From: Brachionus rotundiformis
Lineage: Eukaryota > Rotifera > Eurotatoria > Ploima > Brachionidae
Direction: 5' to 3'
Assembly (NCBI GenBank): GCA_016802295.1
Contig: JAESIW010000124.1
Location: forward strand, 850,791-914,790
Length of the DNA: 64,000 nucleotides
This document shows positions 24,454 through 35,600 of this stretch, piece by piece. The position numbers were made by a program, and so were the translations under genes. The notes below the pieces were generated by a model. That model saw only the letters and a program-made list of their open reading frames with translations. It made no database searches and was not told where the DNA came from. Positions within the stretch are counted from its first letter, which is position 1. Each line of letters opens with the position of its first letter.

Positions 24454-26675
24454 TCTTCTTAATAATTTTTCGTAAAATTATACTACTCTGTCAAAATTTC
24501 AAGATTGTCTTTGTTCAAGACATTTTAAAATATTTATTTGGTTTATCTAAAAAAATAGTTGGTTAATTAAAATTCAAATTAATTAGAATAGATAGTCGAA
24601 GAAAAATTTTAATTAGAAATAATTTTAAATTTCTTCCTAACTCAGGTAATTAAACACTTAAGTGTAATTTATTTTAATATATTCTAAATATGGGTATCTA
24701 TTCTATCATTTTTGTAGAAAAAAACTCTTTTAAGTTTGATTAAAAATTGAATTATACTTTTTCTATGTAAGCTAGAAATTTAATTATTAATTCAGAAATA
24801 AGAATATAAAATCAAATGTTAAAAAAAGGCTTTAATTAAAGAATCAAAGTTTCAAAAAATTAATTAAAAATTAAAAAATACATTCGTACAAAGAATCTTA
24901 ATCTTCAAAAAAAAACTTTTTTTTTATTTCCCTTGAAAATAAAATATTATGCAATAATTTGAAAAATTAAAATTAAAAATTCTCCTGGTTTTTGTTAATA
25001 ATTCTTATTTAAAGATTGTAAACCGTTACCAAGAGAAACGAATTAATAAATTTAATAAAAATTTTAAATACTTTCTAGTTTTTGACAACTTTAACAGATA
25101 AATTCAAAATATTTACACAAATTAAAATTTTGGGCGTTCTTATCTTTTTTTTGAATAAAATTTAGGCAGAGTCTTGGTCGGTTGGAATGGCACTTAGCCA
25201 TTCCTTTCAGTCCCACTATTTAGTTTTTGATTAATTAATTGACAAGTTCATATTAAAAATAAGATAAAAATATTATCTTTTAGATATATTATATATAGAA
25301 AGTCTCTAATTTCGACTTAAATAAAATTTAGATTTTAAATTTTAATGTTCCAAAATTCACGTCACCTATATTGGTTTAAGATGTATGGTCATTTATTCAA
25401 ACTAATAGGACATAAAAAAGGAATTTTTTCTTTCATTTTATTTAAATTGAAAAATTTTAGTAATGAATAATTTATCAAATAATTCTATCTTTCTTATTGA
25501 AACAATATTTAGATCTTAAAATTTGACTTTACTATTTGAGCAAGCTTTTGGTACCAAAATTGATGGAGTCTATCGAGTCTGACCATATTTCATTAATTAA
25601 AATAATAATTAAAATTGATTTCAATTTAACAATTAACAATTTATTATTTCTCTAATTAACTCAAAAACTTTTAAATTTTTATGGTGTAAAGACTTTTTCA
25701 TTAAGGTATTTTGGCCAGCACTTATTTTTATCAATTAAAAAAATTAAATTAAACACAACCTGAACAAGTATGGTATCTACAAATTTTTAAACAAAATAAG
25801 ATAAATAAGTTAGATCATATTTGATTCATACTCATTGTCTTTTGGTTGAAGTGTTGGGAATACTTTGCACAAAAAGTACTCTCTACGCCTATATTGACCA
25901 GAACAGAACTCTCAAAAAGACTATTAAAATCGATCTTTAATATTTTTGTATATTTTACTACAAAACTTCAATATCAAATTAAAAAAAGTTCATCCAACCT
26001 TCTATTTACCAGAGAAATTTTTCTTTTCCTAAAGAATGTCGTAGTTGAGACCATGTTAATTTTAGAAATCTTACAATAGAAAAATTGAATGGTAAATAAT
26101 AGTAACACAAAAAAATGTTTAAAAATTTAACTCCTATTTAAGTTTTTACCAACTTATCTGTTTTTATTTTCAAATAAAAAATGGTATTAATAAATGGTAT
26201 CAAATTGAACAAAATTTTAATGATCATTAATGATTGTTAGATTGATTCATTTAATTAGCGAGAATAATTTACTTTTTTTTTCTAAATCAAAAATTCATAT
26301 AATTCTTCATATAATTTTTAAACATTATCAACAAAATTTTTGTATTCTTTCATTTCAATATTCAAATTTGATTTATTTATAAAATAATATGAAGAAAAAT
26401 GATATTAAATTTTTGAAAGTAATTATAAATAAAGTACATTAATAATAAACAAAACAACTTTTTAAAAATATAGTATACTTTTCTTCTCTAAATAAAACAT
26501 ATTTGGAAAATTTAATTTTTATGCATAGATAAATCAGTATATTTATGGAAAATAAATGTTTGTTTAAATTTTTAAATTTTTTATTTAACTTAAGAAAAAA
26601 TAAATAAATAGTAAAAAAAAAGCTTGATTATTTATAACGGGAAAAAATTTATAATTAAAATAATTTTTTATAATT
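24454..26675. other. Intergenic AT-rich region with repeat fragments
   Basis: No supportable gene over 2.2 kb. Near 25170-25270 a fragment with CATTCCTTTCAGTCCCA matches repeat family R1. Near 25860-25935 a weak minus-strand resemblance to the retrotransposon segment at 29820-29890 is visible but too eroded to call. Confidence 0.45.
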
Positions 26676-28125
26676 CTATAACTTTTTCTTAATATTTTTA
26701 TTATTGTACAACAATTGAAATGGCCTAATGCAACATTTGATCACAGATGAGCGCACCGATGAATTGGTGCTTACCAAACTAACATTTTTAAATGACTGAT
26801 TATCCGAGTAAATCAGCGACTCTCGGTCAAATTTTCGCACAGATTCAAGAGTGGAAATTTTGGTCAAATTTTCACTTTCATTATTTTGGCTTGTAAAGTT
26901 TATCTTGAGACTCTTGATTGGAGTTGAGGTGAATCCTTTGGGCTCCTCGACCATTGTGTCATCTTTGAAGCAATTAGCCGACTGATAGTCGTGGTTGTCA
27001 ATGGTTCTGGGTCCCGGCAGGTCGTAATCATTCTCGTCAAAATGGGCCGATGACGAAAAATAGTCCGATATCTTGTTGCTGTCCTTGGACAACAATTTCA
27101 TTAACTTGTTACTATTTGCCTCTAGATCAATGAGTATATTCTCAAAATAAGAGCTATCTATCATTTTGGGAGTAGATGTCTTTTGGTAACACTTAACCGG
27201 AGTAGATGATGCTTTTGGCTCGAAGATTGTCTGATTTTCGGACAAATCATTTTTGTGATTGATGACTAAAAATTGGTCTTTGAGCGAGCCAGACTTGGAA
27301 AACTTGTCCGAAAAGCGGCTCGGACTCGAAATACTTGACAGAGTATTTCCGTGCAGACTGTTCAATTTGCCGCCACGGATCAGCTCCAAGGGCAGCCTAC
27401 CGTCATTTAGCTTGCTTGGCAATGTCTTGTATGGATAAAAAATTGTGTTAAAGTCGTACTTTGACCTTGACTTGCATTTGTGCTGACTGGTCTTGACTGG
27501 TGTTAGATTAAATGCCATATTTTTGAACTTGGAACTGCGACAGCTGGTACAAGTGCTGAATTTAGCCGAGTATTCGTCAGTGGTCGTAGTTGTGGTCTGT
27601 TTGGTCACTATTTGATAGCCAAAGTTTCTATTGGAATTTTTGTGCACTCGAATGGACTTGAATTTGATGGGGTAGTGGGAGCTGGAACGGTAGGACGAAG
27701 TTGGATAGGTGAATGTGCTCGATTGGGTAAAGCTGGAACAAGAGCTTGTTGAAGCCGAGTCCATGTCGCTGTGCTTGGACTTGCGGCTCTTTTGGCACAC
27801 TTTTTTGGCCCGAATTCTCTTGGACTTCTTGGCAGTCGAGTTCAAACACGGCACAAAGTCCATTGACCTATAGTCCAAGTCACGTGACCGAATTGTGGAC
27901 ATGGACGAAGAAATGTCCAAGTTTTTCAACGAGTTGCGACAAGCGTTCAAAGCTGTCTGCAAATCGAACAATTCACACTTCATTTCGTTCTAAAATTTAG
28001 ACAAAATTAATTTTTTTTTATCTTATCTTTAATTAAGTATCTATTTTTACCATTTCGTTCTGGCACTCTTTGAGCAAATAGGTGATTTTCTTAGACGGAC
28101 GTTGCTTTCGTTGAATTAGAGTCAT
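26676..28125 (-). CDS. Unrecognised Ser/Lys-rich protein, 462 aa
   Basis: Two exons, 28051-28125 (MTLIQRKQRPSKKITYLLKE, 25 codons) and 26676-27989, joined by a 61-bp GT-AG intron in phase 0. Residues 10-50 (TYLLKECQ, then CELFDLQTALNACRNSLKNL) can form a coiled coil. The rest is low complexity: Ser/Thr/Lys-rich, a basic segment KKSKRIRAKKVCQKSRKSKH that could be a nuclear signal, a TKQTTTTTT run, and several TP/SP sites (STPVKCYQKTSTPK, GFTSTPIKS) suggesting phosphorylation. Sustained open frame and GC above the flanks support coding. I do not recognise the family. The intron is flanked by an 11-bp direct repeat (see findings). Confidence 0.7.
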
Positions 28126-29679
28126 TTTTGGTCCAGGCAAAAAATTCGACTAACTTGGATATCAAGTTTTTTTATATGGCTTTGAACAAGCTTTCAAATA
28201 CAAGCAAATAATTATACTTGCAATAATTGCAATTATTGACTTTAATACACCTTTAATATCTAAATATTTTTTGATAAAAAAAAAAAAATTAGTTATAATC
28301 CCACATTTTAATACCTTTGTTTGAGTCTACTAGCTAACTTTTGTTTTGATTAGGTTCTAATTAAAGGTATGCTAAGTATTTACTTTTGCTTCTTTACTCA
28401 TTAGGCTTTTGTTTTAGCAGCTTTAATTAATAGATAGGAAAAATACGTCTAGATAGATGTTCAAAGGTTTGCATTGCTGTTCCTGTGAGGTGTTTGTGTG
28501 TGTCGACACCGCTCGATTGTAAACATATATAGCTTTAAAGGTATGGCATAGCATGGCTTGAGTCCGAAGGGAAGAGAGAGTAGATTTTACAAGTTTTATC
28601 ATTTTTCGTGTTTTTATTACGCAATAGATACAGCTGATTTTTAAATTGATATCTTTACTCACCTGGGGAGTCAAAATATACAAATTTTTGAGTATCAATT
28701 GTTGATATATCTTTGATTGATTTAGCAAAATTGCTGCCAATATCAATTATGCAACAACAAATTTGTTTGGCATCTAATTAGAAGCTTCTTCACCACGAAT
28801 CGATTCCAAGCATACTTTGCTGGCCAATTGACAACTGGTACCAGATATGGAGCAATTTTGCTAAATCAATCAAAGATAATAATCAATAAAAAAAATAGAT
28901 AATTTTTTTAAAATATATTTGATTCTAAAATAAAAAATTATAAACAGAGTTTAGGCTTGTTAAAAAAATAAGATTTTAATCATTTTTTGACAGATTTATT
29001 AGTCGACTAAAGTCGGCACTCATTATTAATAATCAAAACTATCGCTTATAAAAATACAATTAATGCTAAATGTTTTAATAGATTATTCAATTAATTGAGA
29101 TATTTTGCCCGCGGAAAAAGTCGCACTGCGATTGAAAAAATTACTCAGTTTAATTGTTGTTGTAACAATAAAAGATCAATTTAATTGGACAAGTATTGGA
29201 AGAAATTAATTGTTAATAATTATGCAAATTTTTTTTCATATTATCTTTATTTTTGTAGTATTATTAGCAAAAAAATCATTTAAAAATGAATTTTTTTTTC
29301 TAAAATATGAAGAAAGTGTTTTAAATTTAAGGATATCAAGGATCATGACCATGGTCAAATTATGGCCTTAGCCAATAGTTTGTTCTTAAGTTCGGTTCAA
29401 AAAAAATTAAGTCAGAATTTTTATCTAAATATTTAATAAATTTTTATCACTGTCCGTCCAGTAATTGTAAATCAAAAATATCAAATCAAAGTAATTATGT
29501 TTTCTTTTATATCTAATTATTTCACTACTAAGAAAATCTAGCTTTTTTTAATTTCACTAATTAATTTGAAATTGTGTTCATTTATTATAAAAAAAATCCA
29601 GATTATAGCAATATTCAAAGGATGTGAAAAATATAAATTTATTGAATTTGATTTAAATAATAAATTTAGAATAAGTCAA
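28126..29679. other. Intergenic region
   Basis: AT-rich DNA upstream of the Ser-rich gene. An open frame at 28423-28746 minus lacks protein-like composition. No repeat or RNA gene seen. Confidence 0.4.
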
Positions 29680-30245
29680 TTGGTGTTTTGAATCTTTTGG
29701 GATCTCAGTAGGAAACACTTTGCACGTGTTTGTGACTTTCTTTAGCTATAAATTCTTGTTTTCATTTACAATCTACGAATTTGAAAATGATTTGCCCTTT
29801 CTTCGATTGTGTCAAGCTTGAATTCTTTCAGTACCCACATTGACTATAACAAAAAATCCATTAGAGGCCTAATTAAAGACTTATATAGTTGTATGTTTAA
29901 AGATAGGGACTTAGTTCTTTTCATTTAAAATTTCTAATTTGTCTGAGCAGGTTAGTTTTAGGAATGAGCATCCTTTCTAGTTGGCCCAAATGTACTTTAA
30001 AACTGATTTTAGGGTCAAGTTTTTGGCTAAGAAATGATGAGTTCGGTTTCAAAGGGACCTGTTGACCAAATTGTACTTTCTCTCGTAGTTTTTTCTTTGG
30101 TCTTCTGTAGTGAATGTATAACAAGTTTTTGAGAGAATGATTTTCAAGCTCCCAGGTGAACAGAAATCAGCTATTTTATCTATGGCGATTCGGAGATTTT
30201 TTCTAAGTTCTTTAATTGGTCTACACAAAATTCAGACGCACAGGT
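29680..30245 (-). mobile_element. Non-LTR retrotransposon fragment (reverse transcriptase 3' part), broken
   Basis: Minus-strand remnant of a LINE pol gene. Conceptual reading gives the post-palm region typical of Jockey/CR1-like elements: KLDPKISFKVHLGQLERMLI and PKTNLLRQIRNFK, followed by pieces of NVGTE and a C-terminal segment. Several frameshifts and stops break the frame. The same segment lies in the opposite orientation at 31560-32218; the two share about 0.5 kb including the terminal GATCCCAAAAGATTCAAAAC. A decayed copy, truncated at both ends. Confidence 0.75.
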
Positions 30246-30754
30246 TATCACCAAAAAAGAATAATTTTATAAAACTGAAGGAATCATAATCAAAAGAATT
30301 ATGGGTCTCGGAATACTACGAAGTGAAAATGAAAACATACAAAATTTAGAAGAACTCGTAAAAAAAATAAATGATAAAATCAAAGAAATTCGCTTAAACA
30401 TTCGAGAATGTAAGAAAGATGGAATTGTTGAGTCATTAAAGTACTGTATTTCTGGAACAATGACCAAAAAAAAACAAGAAAAAATCCTACAACTTTTAAC
30501 GAAGGCCTTCTAGGCGAAAATGAAAAAATATGTGTCCAAAAACTATTTCTAGGATTCTATTTATTCAATTAAACCATGTCACTAGCACATTGTGTGAACA
30601 CTCAATATTTTTTAAATTTATATAAAAAGACTAAACTTTATTTACTTTAAATTATTTTATTTTATTTTATTTCTTTTCATTTTTTTACATCACCCTCGCG
30701 GTGTTTACTGAATAAACATACATATAATAGGCTAATATCATTCTAAGGTTTTCA
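30246..30754. other. Spacer between retrotransposon fragments
   Basis: Includes a plus-strand open frame at 30301-30513 with a Lys/Glu-rich coiled-coil-like sequence (LEELVKKINDKIKEIRLN). It sits between LINE pieces and may itself be element-derived; I cannot assign it. Confidence 0.35.
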
Positions 30755-30985
30755 CTAGGCCTTGTCAAATGCTTTTTCTAAATTAAATAATACGGCTCCT
30801 CCTGTGTGTTATCAGAGCCCTCACAATTGATTGGGTTATATTCAGAATATGATCTTGTGTGGAACGCTTTTTTCTAAAACTTGTCTGGCAGTTGGGAAGC
30901 ATCTGATTCTTTCCGCTCCATTTTTGCATCTTTTGGTTCAATATTTTTACTAAAAACTTGTACAGGCTTCTTTTGGTATATGACC
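30755..30985 (-). mobile_element. Non-LTR reverse transcriptase fragment, central motifs
   Basis: Minus strand. One frame reads FRKKRSTQDHILNITQSIVR, the conserved block before the catalytic palm in LINE reverse transcriptases. After a one-base frameshift the next frame reads GAVLFNLEKAFDK, the xFDxxKAFD motif. Upstream, a frame with YKFLVKILNQKMQKW matches the preceding element region. Not intact. It could belong to the same family as the adjacent fragments. Confidence 0.75.
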
Positions 30986-31559
30986 TGACAAAACTTTTAT
31001 AAACAAATAAAATAATTATACAACTATCGAATCATTTTCGTTGTTTTCAAGCAGAAAATTTATTAATATAAAAATTAATAACAATTATTCTAAAAATTAG
31101 TACTTTTGTTCGTTTAATCTAATAATCAGTAATTAGCCATCAAAACAAGATTAGATTCATTAATCTTTACTATATTAAATGACTAAAAATTTCAGCTACC
31201 ATAAAGATTGTTTTTAAACTATTCCATGGCATTTTATCTATTATAAAGTTTGATTGGTGGTATTGACTTGCTTATTTACCATTTGATCTTATATTATTTT
31301 AAAATATATGGTTACATAATTTCAATTCAATTAAATTTCAAGGTTAATCAACAGGCTAGTGCCCATGTCATAAAGACCGATTAACACTTCATTTATTTAA
31401 ATAAAAAAAGTTTCACAAATTAAAAAAATATTAATTGTTTATATAATTATTTAAAAAATAAAACATTGATATATTTAAATTAAATTTTTTGAATTTTTTT
31501 ACAAAATCTGAGAAAATAAAATTGAACAATTGGTTAATGAATAAAAAACATTTACTATC
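30986..31559. other. AT-rich spacer
   Basis: No gene or repeat recognised between the RT fragment and the plus-strand LINE fragment. Confidence 0.4.
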
Positions 31560-32218
31560 TAAGAAAACTGGTTACAGCAGGCCATAGGAAAAACTATGAG
31601 AGTAAATACAAATTAAAGCTTCGAATTGGTAACCAGCAGGTCCCTTTGGAACCAAACCCAACATTTCTTGGTATTAAACTGGACCCAAAAATCAGTTTCA
31701 AAGCACATTTGGACCAACTAGAAAGGAAGCTCATTCCTAAAACGAACCTACTCAGACGAATAAGAAATTTTTAATGGGCCAAGTCCCTTTCTTTAAATAT
31801 ACAGCTATATAAGTCTTTAATTAGATCTCTTATGGATTACTGTTTTGTCATAATCAATGTGGGTACTGAAAAAATTAAGAAAAATCTGCAGAAAATCCAA
31901 AACAGGATCTTAAAAATAATTAAATTCTTTCCGTTAAAGACTTCAGTACGCACGATACACAAAGTACTCAAGCTTGACACAATCGAAAAAAGGGCAAATC
32001 ACTTGTTTGTCAAATTCATAGAAAGTAAATCCTAACAAGAATTTATAGCCAAAGAAATTCACGCATACGTGCAAACTGTTTCGTACTCAGATCCCAAAAG
32101 ATTCAAAACACCAATTGACGTATTCCACGAAATCAAACTGAAGAAAAACAATTAATCTGTCTTAAATCCTAATGTAAATATCTTTATCTGAACCTTTGTA
32201 CATCGTACAAAAAAAAAG
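31560..32218 (+). mobile_element. Non-LTR retrotransposon 3' fragment, plus strand
   Basis: Plus-strand LINE remnant. Frames give FLGIKLDPKISFKAHLDQLE, RKLIPKTNLLRRIRNF, a stop, then LNIQLYKSLIRSLMDYCFVI with NVGTEKIKKNLQKIQNRILK, and finally FHEIKLKKNN before a TAA. The stretch 31832-32035 is one uninterrupted frame. After the last stop there is a short 3' UTR-like tail ending in an A run near 32218, as expected of the 3' end of a LINE. Frame-breaking changes make it a dead copy. Confidence 0.78.
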
Positions 32219-32645
32219 TTCTGGTAATGTCAAATGCATCGATCTAATTAAATTTAATTTTAACACTTTTGATTTTTGAAGTTTATCAATTAAATAAAGA
32301 TAAAATAAAAATATTGATAAATTGGATGAATAAAATAAAGCTTAATTACTTAAAATTTTATTTTAGAAAATTTCTTTATAAAAAATTACAATAAAAAATT
32401 GATTCATTGAATTTGAATTACAAACCTTGGTAATTAGATTAAGAGGTAGAGATATAAAGAGACAATGTTTAATTTTGAATAGTTTTTAAAAAATTGCTTT
32501 AATTTACATTTAAAAAGTTAATCATTCATAATTTTAAATTTAATTGTAGAAAAAAAAATATTATTATTATTTTCATATGAGATAATAAAAAGCGATTTAA
32601 ATATACAGAAGCTAAAAAAAAGTCGAATTGGTACAAACGGAACGT
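32219..32645. other. AT-rich 3' flank of ADAM10
   Basis: No gene seen between the LINE fragment and the ADAM10 stop codon. Confidence 0.4.
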
Positions 32646-35600
32646 CTAGGCATCAATCGATGAGGTCTCAGTGCTGGATTTTTTTCTCATTTTATGTCTT
32701 TTCTCATTTCCATCAGGCGCTCGGCTAATTAGCTCAGACTTATGCTTACTTGGAGACATGCTCTTGTGTTTGGGCTTTTTATCTCTTCTTTTGGACTCTT
32801 CGAGCCGGTTGTGCTCATGTCTGTACTGACCATGCTCGGCCGATTTCGATCGGCTCGACTTGTCACCCGACTTTTTATCGTGACTAGACTTGATCGGGTG
32901 CAATGGATGGTTTTGGCTGTAGTAATGAATCGGCTCATTGCTTCTATTTCTCTTCTTGCCAGGCACTTTGACCGCATGCAGCGCTTCCTTGGTCTTTTTG
33001 CCAGGCTTGACTGCGCTCACTGCTTTACGCGCACTGTCCTCCTTCTGATATTTAGACGCTTTCTCATTCACCACCTGTTGTCGACTTGATTTAGCCCCGT
33101 CAGAAGATTTGTTTCGATTTTGGTTGTGGTTCCAATGCGGATGTGGTATCTAAATAAGCAAAAATTAGTCATTTTTAAGTAAACAATTTGCCAAAGAGCA
33201 TTAGTCAGAGTTTTTAGAGTTAGTTTAGCATTAGATTTTACCGAATTTATGACATAAAAGTTGTATTTGTGGTTGTAGGATTTAGTCTTGGCTCATTCAA
33301 GACACCTATCTGAAAAAAAGTAAACAAATAGCTTAGCTTTGGAAAAGAGATTTGAACTTGGTAGTGAAAAGTTAACTAACCCTTTTAATTGGCCTTCTTA
33401 GAGTCTCTGTTATCTTCAGGGCTGGTGGTTTTCTCGGATTGCTGGATGGTGTGTGCACCGAGCAAACTTTTATAAATGCTATCATGAACACAATCAGTCC
33501 GACACAGATCAGCGAGGCGCCCCACCAGTAGGTTGTTATCCACATGCGTATAGAGGACAAAGTTTTTGGGTCTAGGAGTATGTTTTTTAGTCTGACCAAG
33601 GGTCCTTCGGCGTCTACGGCTCTACATTTGGAGAATATGTCGCAGTAGCCATGGGTGCCGACGCATGGCGAGCCTGGCTTTAGGATCAGACCATTTGAGT
33701 TGTTCTTGTTCTTCATTTCGTCTATTTCGAATGAATCAGTGCACACATTTCCGGTTTTGTCACCAATGCACGCCAAATGGCACAGAACCGACTTGTCTTG
33801 GGTTTTGTCTTTTAAATCACCTTCTATGAAGCACTGTTTCATTTCGTACTTTTCACATATCGATCCAGAGCAAACACCCGATCTGCACACTTGAGTGCCC
33901 GAGTTGCACTCGGTTTTGTCCGGCTTGAAAAACACCGGATCGTCACGCGGACATGAAGCATTCTTACCAGAACAAAACACGTTCTTTAAACACTCATTGT
34001 TGTTCATGCAAATGGTGTTCTGTGAGGCGAAGTTGCAAGTGTTGTCACAGCACGGTCCTTGGCTTGGACTGCACGCTTTACCAGGCTTAAGCTTGCATTT
34101 GTTTATCTCATTGCTGGCGTCAATGCAGCACGTCTCTTTACAATCCGTGCCGTAGCCGCAATCGCACTCTTCGCCCTCTTCAACTATGCCATTGCCACAC
34201 AAAGAACCACTGTACTCTGAAACAAAATTATAATTAAAATTTAAAACTTTTTCAATTTTTGTAATTATAAATAAATATCAAAACAAAATCTAATTGATAA
34301 CTTTTTTACGTTATTTATCTAGTTTAAAGATTAGTAATTATACCAGTTTTTGTAATTAATCAATTTTTAATTTTAAAATTAAATAATTTTAATATTTTTA
34401 TATTAACGAGTTAAAAATTTAAATTTAAGTTTTAGATTTTATTTTTGTAAATTTTTCTAAATACCAACAGATGGTATATAATGGATAATTGTAAATGTAA
34501 TTTTAGTAAAGAGATAGAAATTAAATTAAGTAGTTGAATATAATTGTTTTAATTTGATACAAAATGACACTCTAAACATTAACAATAATTTTTCTGTTTA
34601 GTAATTTTTCTTAATTTCGGCATTTAGAAACTTCATTATTTTTTATTATCAATAAAATTTTAAATCAAAACAAAGCTTAAGATAGCTTGAATGAATCTTA
34701 AATGTTATTAATATCTTTTTTTAACAAAAATATTTTCAAAAATTCTAATAAAAACGTTTTATTTTAAAATAATTTTTATCATTTATCTATAATGAACAAA
34801 ATCTTTTAGGTATTTTCTTTTACACCATTTGTGCACTTTAAACATTAACAATACTATTTAATAATTATTCTTAGTTATTTTTTGATTTTTAAATATAAAT
34901 TAAATATTAAAATATGAAATTTTAATTTTATTTTTTGTAAATTTTTCTTAAAACAAGTATTTAATAGAAATTAAATGAAAATCAATTCCTTTAATTCAAA
35001 ATAAAATGTCTTTTTTGACACAAATTCCTTAATTTACTTTTAACTCAATCAAGAACATAATAGAATGAGTCTTGAATGTTTTTTTAATATTTTAATTAAA
35101 TTTAAACACTAATTTCAAAAATTCTAACAATTAAACATTTTTTTCCATAACGAATTTTGTTTTAATTAATTAAAAATTTAAAATTTGACATATAAACAAA
35201 TACTTACGTTTGAAGCAAAATTTTGGTCCAGCAATTAAATTGTGAACAATAGGCCCCATCTGATCACGACTACATGTCGAAAAGTTTCTGTTGTTTTTAT
35301 CAGTGCCAGTAGTGGCACGTCTGTACATAATGTAATTTCCACCTCTGCTTGAGCCAGGTGAGCAGACCGGATCGTCAGGGTCGTGCTCGGAACCAAAGTT
35401 GTGACCAATTTCGTGAGCAAATGTTATTTGAGAGACTGCTTCGGGCACTCTAGATTGATAATTTACCACAGTCACTATACCACTGTTCAAACTTTTGGCA
35501 ACACCTTGCAATGTTTGTCTTTTTTCGCACACGCCACCTACACTACCTGCCAATTTGGCCACCCATGCCAGACCCAGTGTTCCATCCGTAAAGTCACGAG

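Noticed and set aside
25846..26079. 77-codon plus-strand frame and weak LINE similarity on the minus strand
   Set aside because: Similarity to the 29.8 kb LINE segment is too eroded to support an annotated element.
28423..28746. 107-codon minus-strand open frame
   Set aside because: No recognisable domain, atypical composition and no nearby splice partners.
30301..30513. 70-codon Lys/Glu-rich plus-strand frame
   Set aside because: Lies between LINE debris; could be element-derived or chance, so not called a gene.
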